Below are positions 15,420 through 24,289 of a stretch of 64,000 bases of DNA, one piece after another; positions within the stretch are counted from its first letter, which is position 1, and every line of letters begins with the position of its first letter. The DNA lies in contig NZ_JAJUXK010000007.1 in NCBI RefSeq assembly GCF_021390335.1, forward strand, positions 336,248 to 400,247. Direction: 5' to 3'. The stretch comes from Dyadobacter sp. CY343 (GTDB lineage Bacteria > Bacteroidota > Bacteroidia > Cytophagales > Spirosomataceae). The notes beneath the pieces were generated by a model. That model ran no database searches. It was not told the DNA's origin and was given only the letters and a program-made list of their open reading frames with translations. A program made the translations under genes and the position numbers.

Positions 15420-18400
15420 ATGAAAATAATCCGCTATACCTTTCTTCTGTACTGCATATTCATAATCGGACACACTGCCGCTGCTCAGAATATAAAGTTG
15501 CCGGACGAGGCGACGCAGTTTATGGTACAGTTCAAAAAGCTGATGGACGGAAGCCGCAATCCGCAATATATGCGCGCCGCCGCCCAGCTCGACAGTGCCT
15601 GGATGAGCGGCTTCAACACCGGTCAACAGATGAAATTTACCAGCATTATCAAAGCGCAGGTAGCGAAAGGGCAGAAAGCTGGTCCCGTTTTGTATATCCT
15701 GACCCGCAATGCAGTTTATTTCGCGAAACAGAAACCTGAAAGCTTCGATAGCTTCCTGAAGTTCGCGGAAAGTTCGGGAGAAAAATATGACGGAAAAACA
15801 TTGCAGAAAGTAATGGAAACCGTGCGGCTTTTGAATGAAAACAAAAAGCTGTACGCCGCCAATTACAACTCGCTCTATCTGGTTGAAGGCACTTACAGTT
15901 ATCGTTTTGACACTACCAATGCAGAAAAGGCAAATGCGGAGGCCAATCTGGCGGCGGCAAACGACAGCTGGGACACGCCGGTTGATACCAATTTTGTAAT
16001 TGCGCCCAAATCAAATCCATTGCCGGCTGTGACGGGCGCATTGATCGATCTTCAAAATGCGAAGTTTGCGATGGTTACCGCCAGCGATTCTGTCGTTTTC
16101 GGTCCTGCCAATGGTAGTGTTGCTTTGCAGAATGGAATTTTTGTGGGTAAAAATGGCAAGTTTGATTGGTTAGCGGCAGGCGATTCGTCTATTTACGCAG
16201 ATCTCGACGCTTATTCTTTTAATATAAGTCAACCAAAGATTATTGTGGAAAATGTGACTTTACATCACGATCAGCAATTGGCAGCTCCCATTAAAGGCAC
16301 GCTGGAATATCGCGGGGTCAAAAAAGCGAAAGGCCAGCCGGCTCCGTATCCACGCTTCGTTTCAAACGGTATTGATGCCAGATTGAAAGATACCAGAAAG
16401 AGTATTGACTACTTGGGCGGGTTTTCGCTGATCGGGACGGATATGTATAGTACCTCGCTCAGCGACAAGCTTTCGACTGTCAAAGTAAAGTATAAGGACA
16501 AGCTTGCATTCACGGCGCGCAGTAAAAAGTTTGCATTGCGCGACTCTGTGATCTCATCCTCGTTTGCTATTTATTCCATGCCGCTGGGCAGCGATTCTAT
16601 TTATCATCAGGGAGTTGTATTTAAATATAATGACGACGAAGGGTTAGTGAAAACCAGCCGGATGGAAAAAACCGACTATGCTCCCCTGCCCTATCAGGAT
16701 AGTTACCACAAAATGAATATCTGGTCACAGGCTATGCGGTGGCGGTTTACGAATGATAAGTTGGAGTTTCACCGCATTGACGGTAAGCAGGTTGTACCGG
16801 TAACATTAGAGTCTCAGGATTTTTTCAAAAAAGAGCGTTTCCGGGAGATAGCGAAAGAATTCGGCTCTCAGCCGCTGAATATGGCGGCGAGCTACGTTCA
16901 AACCACCAAAAAATCTTCATTTCTGGCAGAAGAACTGGCTGCCAAGTACAAACAAAACCCGAAAATCCTGCGCAATGCCCTCGACCGGCTCACACTCGAC
17001 GGTTACTTTATGTACAATAAGGAAACCGACGAATTTGCACTGAGCAAGAAGGGCGTTTTGTTCGTGCTCGCGAATATTGATAAAGCTGACTACGACAATT
17101 TCCAGGTTGCGTCACAATATACTTCCGATAATCAGACAGCCAATGCTACGATCTATATGCCCGACACGCTTCTGACCGTGCTCGGCGTTTCAAGATTTGT
17201 TGTCAGTGATTCTTTGAAAATTTACGCGATACCTTCTGACAAAAAGCTGATTATCGGTAAGAACCGGAGCTTTACATTGAATGGTCAGATGGTGGCTTCG
17301 AACTACCAGTTTCGTGGACAGAATATCAAGTTTGACTACAATAAGTTCTTCGTAAATGTGGCTCCATCGGATTCGATCACATTTACACCAAGAGAAAAAT
17401 TTGCAAAAGGACAGAAAGGAGAAGTCGGCGGGCATGTGAAATATGACAAAGGCGGTACCTTCTATTTAAGTGATCCCAAGAATAAATCCGGTCTTCAAAA
17501 GGGTATTAAAAAGTCGCCGCGACTGGTTGTGGAAGACGGTATGACGGTATTTTTCGACCAGCCGGAGCGGGGAACTGTCCTTTATCCAAGAGAAGTATTC
17601 TTTAAAATACCAAAGATCGATATGGACGGCTTGGACAACCGGGATGTGATTTTTGACGGTACATTCAATTCAAACGGCATTATTCCGCCTATTCAGACCA
17701 TCCTGAAAAGTATGCCGGATAATTCGCTTGGTTTCGAATACAAGCCGCCGGTGACGGATATCAAGCTTTACGAGGGAAAGGCGCTGGCTAAATTTACGGA
17801 TACACTTACGATGGATAACTCCGGCTTGCATTCCAAAGCGATCCTGAAATATCTCTCAGCTTCGATGACTGCCAAAAACGTGCTACTCACTTCGGACTCT
17901 TTAATGGCATCGGGCGAAGTGGCGAGTATTAAGGAAGCGACAATCGGCAAAGGCTATTTCCCGGCTGTGGCTTTGAAGGATTTTGCGTTGAAATGGTATC
18001 CGAATGCAGATAGTATGTTCATTAATACAACCGGAAAATCATTCACTTTTCACCAGGGTACTACTAATCTGGAAGGAAGTTTGCTGCTGAGATCGACCGG
18101 GCTTTATGGAAACGGCAAGCTGAAAAGGGCCGATTCTGAATTGACCTCGCCGGATATTAAATTCAATAAAGATGGTTTTCTCGCAAATCGCTCTGAGTTT
18201 GCAATCAATAGCGGAGAAGCGAAGTCTGCTAAAAAGCTATTGACCGGAAACAATGTCAATATCGATTTCAATTTCAAAACGGGTATTGCCAATTTCCTGA
18301 CAGACGAATCGGGTTTTGGAAGCGATACTTCGGGCATGCAGATTCCGACGGCTTCTTACCAAACGCTGATCGGCAGTGCGAAGTGGGATATGAATAAAAA

Positions 18401-20105
18401 GACGATTCTGATGAAAGGAATCGGTGAAACTTCGACCTATACTTCCACGGATTCGACCCAGGAAGGATTGACTTTCAGTGGTACCGAAGCGCTTTATGAT
18501 ATTGAAAAAGTGTCCCTGAATATCAAGGGAGTACCTTTTATACAAACAGCCGACGTCAATATTATCCCGGACAAGGGAATAGTGAGTGTAGATGGCAAAG
18601 GAAAAATTGCCCCGCTCAAAAAGGCGCGCATTGAAATTGACACACTGAATGTAGCCCACCGCCTCCGCGACGCCGATATCCGCATTGATTCCCGCAACCA
18701 TTTCGAAGGATCTGCTACCTATCAATACATTACGGCCCGCAAAGACACTTTTAATATCAAAATGCAGAATTTTGAATTGAGGGAAATCGGCGCGGTGGAA
18801 GAAGGAAAACGGTCGAGAAATAACAATCCGTCGGGCCCTATCAAATACTATACAACTGCACGGGCAGATGTGAAAGAGGAGGAAAATCTCATACTATCTC
18901 CGCGCATTCAGTTCAAAGGCGGCATTAACCTGATCGCCTACGAGCCTTCGCTGCAACTCGACGGTTTTGTGAAACCAGTGATCAAATTCCGGAAGGATTT
19001 TCAGAGCTCGTGGATTGTATATAAAGAATCGCCGGGCGAAACGGTTGCAATTAACATTAACAAAGACCTAAAAAACGAGCACGAAATTCCACTTTCGGTA
19101 GGCTTGCATTATAATGAGGCGCGCGGAATGTATATGAGCTTTTTGTCTCCCAAAGAGTCTGACGGTGACGAAGACATTTATCTTGCGCAGGGTGCATTGA
19201 ATTATGACGAAGATAACAAGGCCTTCAAAGTAAGTCCGCCACCGGGTGCCGACGGGCTGATCGACGAGGCGAATGCGTTACGATTTGATGATAAAACTGG
19301 TCTGGCGACTTTCTCCGGCCCATTTAAATTCATCGGTGCGGACTGGCTTCAATCGGTCGGAAGTGCGGAAGTGCAGGTTGATAGCGCGAAGTATTCATTT
19401 AATAGTATGCTTTTGCTCAAACTTCCGGCACTGGATCCGATCTCCCAACCGATGGCTGCAAAAATCGTGGAGACCAATCTGGAAGAACAAAACAGTACCG
19501 CGGCAGACGATGATTTTGAACAACTTAATCAAAAACTTTCGGCTCTCATCGGCTCGAAAGCGACCGATGCTTACGCAAAACTGACTGCTGCCGGCTATAA
19601 ACCGCTATTTGAAGCGTCGCCTGTTCTCGATGTTCCGATGCTTTTATCGAATGTAAATCTGCGCTGGTCGCCCACGCATCAGGCATATTATTCGCAGGGG
19701 CCGATTGGCGTGGCGCATTTTGGCCAGAACAATATTAATGCGCAGATGGAAGGTGTGCTTGAAATCCGCAGAGGTGTGGAAGGTGATGAATTCAGCTTGT
19801 ATTTGCAGGCTTCACCGGATATCTGGTACTATATTGATTACAAGCTGGGCGAGCTTGGCGTGGTTTCGTCGCAGCTCGATTTCAACGATCAGATTACGGC
19901 CAAGTCGAAAAATGTGAAGTCGAAGGATATGAGTCTGGTTTCGATCGGATCGGAAGAAAAGGACATGTTTGTGAACCGGTTTGATGATTTTTACCAGCCT
20001 GCAATTAAAAAGGCAAAACTTGTGAAGAGCACCGAAAAGAAGAAACCTGTCAGTGCGCCGGCAGCGCAAAAGAAGAAAAAGGAGGAACCGACAGAAGGTT
20101 TCTAA
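15420..20105 (+). CDS. Very large exported protein of unknown function (1561 residues)
   Basis: No family is recognised. The protein opens with a signal peptide (MKIIRYTFLLYCIFIIGHTA, then AAQ), so it is exported. Residues about 25-150 look helical. From about 200 to 1480 the sequence is a long series of short beta-like strands, with turns such as ADSMFINTTGKSF and repeated verbs of the pattern hydrophobic-polar-hydrophobic, recalling elongated beta-solenoid or lipid-transport-like (OstA/AsmA-like) proteins. About 35 C-terminal residues are lysine-rich and low in complexity (VKSTEKKKPVSAPAAQKKKK). It follows prmA by 61 bases and ends 153 bases before plsY. Function unknown; periplasmic or outer-membrane-associated location is inferred. 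Confidence 0.85.
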   Translation: MKIIRYTFLLYCIFIIGHTAAAQNIKLPDEATQFMVQFKKLMDGSRNPQYMRAAAQLDSAWMSGFNTGQQMKFTSIIKAQVAKGQKAGPVLYILTRNAVYFAKQKPESFDSFLKFAESSGEKYDGKTLQKVMETVRLLNENKKLYAANYNSLYLVEGTYSYRFDTTNAEKANAEANLAAANDSWDTPVDTNFVIAPKSNPLPAVTGALIDLQNAKFAMVTASDSVVFGPANGSVALQNGIFVGKNGKFDWLAAGDSSIYADLDAYSFNISQPKIIVENVTLHHDQQLAAPIKGTLEYRGVKKAKGQPAPYPRFVSNGIDARLKDTRKSIDYLGGFSLIGTDMYSTSLSDKLSTVKVKYKDKLAFTARSKKFALRDSVISSSFAIYSMPLGSDSIYHQGVVFKYNDDEGLVKTSRMEKTDYAPLPYQDSYHKMNIWSQAMRWRFTNDKLEFHRIDGKQVVPVTLESQDFFKKERFREIAKEFGSQPLNMAASYVQTTKKSSFLAEELAAKYKQNPKILRNALDRLTLDGYFMYNKETDEFALSKKGVLFVLANIDKADYDNFQVASQYTSDNQTANATIYMPDTLLTVLGVSRFVVSDSLKIYAIPSDKKLIIGKNRSFTLNGQMVASNYQFRGQNIKFDYNKFFVNVAPSDSITFTPREKFAKGQKGEVGGHVKYDKGGTFYLSDPKNKSGLQKGIKKSPRLVVEDGMTVFFDQPERGTVLYPREVFFKIPKIDMDGLDNRDVIFDGTFNSNGIIPPIQTILKSMPDNSLGFEYKPPVTDIKLYEGKALAKFTDTLTMDNSGLHSKAILKYLSASMTAKNVLLTSDSLMASGEVASIKEATIGKGYFPAVALKDFALKWYPNADSMFINTTGKSFTFHQGTTNLEGSLLLRSTGLYGNGKLKRADSELTSPDIKFNKDGFLANRSEFAINSGEAKSAKKLLTGNNVNIDFNFKTGIANFLTDESGFGSDTSGMQIPTASYQTLIGSAKWDMNKKTILMKGIGETSTYTSTDSTQEGLTFSGTEALYDIEKVSLNIKGVPFIQTADVNIIPDKGIVSVDGKGKIAPLKKARIEIDTLNVAHRLRDADIRIDSRNHFEGSATYQYITARKDTFNIKMQNFELREIGAVEEGKRSRNNNPSGPIKYYTTARADVKEEENLILSPRIQFKGGINLIAYEPSLQLDGFVKPVIKFRKDFQSSWIVYKESPGETVAININKDLKNEHEIPLSVGLHYNEARGMYMSFLSPKESDGDEDIYLAQGALNYDEDNKAFKVSPPPGADGLIDEANALRFDDKTGLATFSGPFKFIGADWLQSVGSAEVQVDSAKYSFNSMLLLKLPALDPISQPMAAKIVETNLEEQNSTAADDDFEQLNQKLSALIGSKATDAYAKLTAAGYKPLFEASPVLDVPMLLSNVNLRWSPTHQAYYSQGPIGVAHFGQNNINAQMEGVLEIRRGVEGDEFSLYLQASPDIWYYIDYKLGELGVVSSQLDFNDQITAKSKNVKSKDMSLVSIGSEEKDMFVNRFDDFYQPAIKKAKLVKSTEKKKPVSAPAAQKKKKEEPTEGF

Positions 20106-20184
20106 GCAAATTTTAATAATTGCAATAGTTTATGCTACACTTTGAAAATTTGCTTACAGAAATGCAGTTTTACCGACTTAATGC

Positions 20185-20214
20185 TTGGAAAATCGTCTGA
20201 CTATCGTATTTTTG
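20185..20214 (+). promoter_or_regulatory. Promoter of plsY
   Basis: TTG at 20185-20187, 19 bases, then TATTTTTG at 20207-20214 exactly fit the Bacteroidota promoter layout. The start codon lies 45 bases downstream. Confidence 0.65.
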
Positions 20215-20258
20215 AAGAAAACTGATTGTAATTTAAATTAATCATTGAATAATACAAA

Positions 20259-20915
20259 ATGAGTGTTGCCTTATTAATAGTATCGATTGTTGCCGCTTAT
20301 TTGTTGGGATCTATACCAAGTTCGGTATGGTATGGAATAGGATACTTTGGAATTGACGTACGGAAACAGGGAAGCGGGAATGCAGGTGCAACGAATACGT
20401 TTCGTGTGCTGGGTAAAAGAGCAGGAACTGTTGTAATGCTGATCGATGTATTGAAAGGCTGGACTGCTACCTGTCTTGCTTCAATGCTATTTTATATGAA
20501 CGAAATCGGCGAAACCGAGCTGCTCGTTTACAAGATTCTTTTTGGAATAATTGCGATAGTAGGTCATATTTTTCCTGTTTTTGTAAATTTTAAAGGCGGA
20601 AAAGGAATTGCTACTTTGCTGGGTATGGTCCTGGCGATCCACCCGGAACTGGCCTCTGTCTGCATCACGATATTTATTCTGACACTACTGGCTTCTCAAT
20701 ACGTTTCACTCAGCTCTATCCTGGCGACCCTCGCTTTCCCGGTACTTTCCTGGGTAGGTATGTTTGGTCACCCGGAGCCGCTGCTGATCGTATTTGGCTT
20801 TGTAATGTTCGTTCTGGTAGTATTTACACACCAGAAGAATATTGTCAGACTTTTAAATGGAAATGAAAACCGCGTTAATATTTTCGGGAAATCGAAAACC
20901 GCTGCCCGGCAATAG
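20259..20915 (+). CDS. plsY: Glycerol-3-phosphate acyltransferase PlsY
   Basis: This inner-membrane enzyme acylates glycerol-3-phosphate from acyl phosphate, the first step of phospholipid synthesis. The 218-residue protein has several membrane segments and all three PlsY motifs: GSIPSSVWYGIGYFG-x-DVRK near residue 18, GSGNAGATNTFRVLGKRAG near 38, and NFKGGKGIATLLG near 110. Length is within the family range. It has its own promoter and a terminator directly behind. PlsX is not in the window. Confidence 0.95.
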   Translation: MSVALLIVSIVAAYLLGSIPSSVWYGIGYFGIDVRKQGSGNAGATNTFRVLGKRAGTVVMLIDVLKGWTATCLASMLFYMNEIGETELLVYKILFGIIAIVGHIFPVFVNFKGGKGIATLLGMVLAIHPELASVCITIFILTLLASQYVSLSSILATLAFPVLSWVGMFGHPEPLLIVFGFVMFVLVVFTHQKNIVRLLNGNENRVNIFGKSKTAARQ

Positions 20916-20938
20916 TCTCTGTGAAATCAAGAAATACG

Positions 20939-20971
20939 AACCCCTGGGGAAACCTTAGGGGTTATTTTTTT
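20939..20971 (+). terminator. Terminator of plsY
   Basis: AACCCCT (20939-20945) pairs with AGGGGTT (20957-20963) around an 11-base loop and is followed by ATTTTTTT. The stem is short but the tract is good. Confidence 0.75.
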
Positions 20972-21001
20972 ATCTTGGCCCACCAATCTTAATCAACAAC
21001 A

Positions 21002-22363
21002 ATGCAGCAATACATAGAAAATAACCGCGATAGATTCTTAAACGAACTGCTCGATTTACTACGCATTCCTTCTGTGAGCGCGGATTCAAAATTCAAAAAC
21101 GATATGCTGAAAGCGGCAGAATTTGTGCGCGACAGCATTCAGAAAGCGGGAGCAGACAAAGCGGAAATATATGAAACTGCCGGGCACCCGGTTGTTTACG
21201 GAGAAAAAATCATTGATCCAAAACTGCCTACCGTGCTCATTTACGGGCATTACGACGTGCAGCCGGCGGATCCGTACGAACTCTGGAACTCCCCTCCTTT
21301 TGAACCCGTGATCAAAAATGAGCGGATCTACGCGCGCGGCGCTTGTGACGATAAAGGTCAGTTTTATATGCACATTAAAGCATTGGAAACGATGATCGCG
21401 ACTGACACGCTGGCTTGTAATGTGAAGATTATGATTGAGGGCGAAGAAGAAATCGGCTCTTCCAATCTGGGAACGTTTGTGAAAGAATACCGCGAAATGC
21501 TGAAATGCGATACCATATTGATATCTGATACCAGCATTATCGCGAATGATGTTCCTTCGATTGAAACCGGCTTGCGCGGACTGACTTATGTGGAAGTAGA
21601 AGTAGTAGGTGCAAATCGTGACTTGCATTCAGGCGTTTATGGCGGCGGAGTAGCAAATCCTGTTAATATACTCTGCGAAATGATCGCGTCGCTGAAAGAT
21701 GAAAACGGTCACATTACAATTCCAGGTTTTTACGAAAAAGTAGAAGAACTGACCACAGAACAACGCGACGCATTAAACGCTGCGCCATTTGATCTCGAAG
21801 AATATAAAAGAGATCTTGCTATTGACGATATCCAGGGAGAAGCGGGATATTCGACCATTGAAAGAACCTCCGTCCGGCCTACATTGGATGTGAATGGAAT
21901 TTGGGGCGGCTATATTGGCGAAGGTGCAAAGACGGTATTGCCTTCGAAAGCGAATGCGAAAATCTCCATGCGCCTCGTCCCGCACCAAACTGACCATGAA
22001 ATTTTGGAACTGTTCACAAAGCATTTCGAATCGATCGCCCCAGCATCGGTGAAGGTGAAAGTGATGCCGCATCACGGCGGGCTGCCTTACGTAACTCCAA
22101 CTGATTCAATTGAATACAAAGCTGCTGAACTGGCAATGGAAGAATCTTTTGGCAAAAAACCAATTCCGACACGCGGAGGAGGAAGTATTCCTATTGTCGC
22201 ACTCTTCGAGCAGGAACTCGGCTGCAAAAGTATTCTGATGGGTTTCGGGCTGGATATCGACGCCCTGCATTCACCAAATGAGAGCTACGGATTATTCAAC
22301 TATTACAAGGGAATCGAGACGATCCCGCTGTTTTTCAAGCACTACGCCGAGCTGAAACAATAA
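21002..22363 (+). CDS. M20 family dipeptidase
   Basis: The 453-residue zinc peptidase cleaves dipeptides or short peptides in the cytoplasm. Metal-ligand blocks of the M20 family are present: IYGHYDVQPADP near residue 80 (His and Asp), ARGACDDKGQFYMHIKA near 112 (bridging Asp), IMIEGEEEIGSSNL near 145 (catalytic Glu pair), LISDTSI (Asp) and DALHSPNESYGLFNYYKG at the end (last His). The dimerisation insert lies between about residues 195 and 340. No signal peptide is seen. The gene sits just after the plsY terminator and ends 18 bases from a convergent TPR gene. Confidence 0.92.
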   Translation: MQQYIENNRDRFLNELLDLLRIPSVSADSKFKNDMLKAAEFVRDSIQKAGADKAEIYETAGHPVVYGEKIIDPKLPTVLIYGHYDVQPADPYELWNSPPFEPVIKNERIYARGACDDKGQFYMHIKALETMIATDTLACNVKIMIEGEEEIGSSNLGTFVKEYREMLKCDTILISDTSIIANDVPSIETGLRGLTYVEVEVVGANRDLHSGVYGGGVANPVNILCEMIASLKDENGHITIPGFYEKVEELTTEQRDALNAAPFDLEEYKRDLAIDDIQGEAGYSTIERTSVRPTLDVNGIWGGYIGEGAKTVLPSKANAKISMRLVPHQTDHEILELFTKHFESIAPASVKVKVMPHHGGLPYVTPTDSIEYKAAELAMEESFGKKPIPTRGGGSIPIVALFEQELGCKSILMGFGLDIDALHSPNESYGLFNYYKGIETIPLFFKHYAELKQ

Positions 22364-22381
22364 TTATTGCTCCCAAATAAA

Positions 22382-23605
22382 TTACCGCTTCCGCCGCTGA
22401 TCGCGTTTCATCTTTTTCAGATTCGCGATCGCGGTTTTCGCTTCTTTGTTCTGACTTGATTTCTTGTCCGCGCGATCGTCGGCCAGTTTGTAGTATTTCA
22501 AAGCTTCGTCGTAATCCTTTTTATTTTCGGCAATCTTGCCCAACCCAATAAGTGACGAAACATAGTAACCCGCATTCATGGAATTGGTTTGCGTCGAGTA
22601 ATCAATCGCTTTCTTATAATATTGGCTAGCCAGATCGTAGTTACGGTGGTAGTTCATATTGTAGTAAGCCAGCACGTAAGCCGCATTCCTGCCACTAACC
22701 CCCTCGTAGCCAGGCATTCCCTTGCTAATCTTGTCAATAATATTCTGCGCGGCCCGCTCAGCCTCTGCCATTTTGCCCGTCACGAAAGCAGTTCTGCAAA
22801 AGTAACGCTCGAAATAAGGGTTGTTCGGGTAAGTCTGCCACATGTACTTGGCCATTTCGTAGGCTTTATTGTACTCATTTTCAATGCTATAAATCTGCAA
22901 CAAAAAGTACCTGGCCTCTACCCGCGTGTAAAATGCGTTGTTACCCACTTTCTCCAACTGCTGCTCACCCAGTTTCTTGTTTCCTTTTGGAAAAAGCGCC
23001 AGGATTGGTTTCAGGATCGGATATTCTTTGGGCACCCACTCGGCGTAGTAGTTATAAAGTCCGTCGCCGAAAAGCAGCTCCGGCGTGAGGTCACCGTTTC
23101 CTTTGCATTGCTCGAAATATTTCAGAGATTTTTTCCCCGCAAATGCTGCTTTTGTCCAGCTTTCCCGCTCCGCATATAACCTGCCTTTGAATGCATAAGC
23201 CGCAGCGAGAAAAAAGGCGGGCTCCACTTTGTTTTTTTCTCTATCATATAATTCCTCAGCCAGGTTAATGGTAGAATCCATTTGAGCCAGGAAAGTTTTG
23301 TCGTAAGCTTCGTTGTCCGTATTCGGCACAATTTTCCACCATTCCGCGAGCCCCATCAGAAAATGTGGCATAGGGTGTTTTGGATAGCGATATTTTAGCC
23401 ACCGAAACTCCGCATCTGCCTCATGAAACTGATAATTGTAAAGCATATTGATCGCTTCCGTCGATTCAATCTGTACACTCGGATTTTTCAGGATCATATC
23501 GTAATTCTTGTCCAGTTCGGCCGAAGAATACAATTGAGCGGAAGTGTTTTGTATTGAAATTACAGTTAAACAGCAGAAAATGATGGTGTTAATGATGATT
23601 TTCAT
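22382..23605 (-). CDS. Exported TPR protein of unknown function
   Basis: The 407-residue protein has a signal peptide (MKIIINTIIFCCLTVISIQN, then TSAQ) and several tetratricopeptide-type helical repeats. Clear ones lie near residues 50-85, 215-260 (YNKAYEMAKYMWQTYPNNPY) and 315-390 (YDLASQYYKKAIDYS, then YDEALKYYKLADDRADKKSS). The C-terminus is strongly basic (KMKRDQRRKR). TPRs mediate protein-protein contacts, so a periplasmic scaffold role is likely, but no partner is evident. It is divergent from hpt and convergent with the dipeptidase gene. No specific family name can be assigned. Confidence 0.85.
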   Translation of the reverse strand: MKIIINTIIFCCLTVISIQNTSAQLYSSAELDKNYDMILKNPSVQIESTEAINMLYNYQFHEADAEFRWLKYRYPKHPMPHFLMGLAEWWKIVPNTDNEAYDKTFLAQMDSTINLAEELYDREKNKVEPAFFLAAAYAFKGRLYAERESWTKAAFAGKKSLKYFEQCKGNGDLTPELLFGDGLYNYYAEWVPKEYPILKPILALFPKGNKKLGEQQLEKVGNNAFYTRVEARYFLLQIYSIENEYNKAYEMAKYMWQTYPNNPYFERYFCRTAFVTGKMAEAERAAQNIIDKISKGMPGYEGVSGRNAAYVLAYYNMNYHRNYDLASQYYKKAIDYSTQTNSMNAGYYVSSLIGLGKIAENKKDYDEALKYYKLADDRADKKSSQNKEAKTAIANLKKMKRDQRRKR

Positions 23606-23646
23606 AGCAGGGGTAAACTTGTCCTATTAACGCCGGATTTATATTT

Positions 23647-23654
23647 TACGTTTG
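23647..23654 (+). promoter_or_regulatory. Probable -7 element for hpt
   Basis: TACGTTTG is a full TAnnTTTG match. It overlaps the GTG at 23654, which argues that this GTG is not the start codon of hpt and that translation begins at ATG 23726. The nearest TTG upstream (23619-23621) is five bases too far for an ideal spacing. Confidence 0.45.
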
Positions 23655-23725
23655 TGACGAGCCCGGTTTTTGAAAAAAGAGTTAATATTGATCCTCAGAG
23701 CATTTGCCAAAATGACACCCCGAAT

Positions 23726-24253
23726 ATGATTAACATTCTTGATAAAACTTTTGTCCCTTTTATTCCCGCCGCTACCATCGAGCACCGCGTTTCGGAGCTT
23801 GCCGCATTGATCAGCAAGGATTACGAAAATCACTGTCCTGTGTTTCTGGTGGTGTTAAACGGCGCATTTCTTTTTGCGGGCGAGCTGGTCAAGAGGGTCA
23901 ATTTATCATGCGAAATTAATTTCATCCGCTTTTCTTCCTACTCAAAAACTGAGTCTACGGGTGAGGTTAAAGAGATTATCGGGCTTGACAAAGATCTCAG
24001 AGACAGGGACGTAATTATCATTGAAGATATTGTAGATACAGGTTTGACAATGACGGAGCTGGTGAAAAAGGTTCGGGAAATGTCGCCCAAATCTGTCGAA
24101 ATCGCCACCTTGCTTCATAAACCTGCCGCACTGAAAACACCTGTTAGTATGCGTTACACGGGTTTTGAGATTGAAAATAAATTTGTAGTTGGCTACGGTC
24201 TTGACTACGACGGCATTGGCCGCAACCTGGATTCGATTTACGTACTTGCGTAA
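23726..24253 (+). CDS. hpt: Hypoxanthine phosphoribosyltransferase
   Basis: The enzyme makes IMP or GMP from hypoxanthine or guanine and PRPP in purine salvage. The product from ATG 23726 is 175 residues, the usual size. The PRPP-binding signature VIIIEDIVDTGLTMTELVKK lies near residue 95, and LVVLNGAF-type and FIRFSSYSKTESTG blocks precede it; the C-terminal part has NKFVVGYGLDYDGIGRNL, which carries the purine-contacting Asp. The frame is open up to a GTG at 23654, but that codon lies in the promoter. It precedes the beta-CASP nuclease gene by 36 bases, and they may be co-transcribed. Confidence 0.92.
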   Translation: MINILDKTFVPFIPAATIEHRVSELAALISKDYENHCPVFLVVLNGAFLFAGELVKRVNLSCEINFIRFSSYSKTESTGEVKEIIGLDKDLRDRDVIIIEDIVDTGLTMTELVKKVREMSPKSVEIATLLHKPAALKTPVSMRYTGFEIENKFVVGYGLDYDGIGRNLDSIYVLA

Positions 24254-24289
24254 TCGTTCGCATATCGCTCAACAACTAAACCTCTGACC

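Noticed and set aside
23654..23725. GTG start for hpt at 23654
   Set aside because: It overlaps the -7 element and would add 24 residues foreign to the family.
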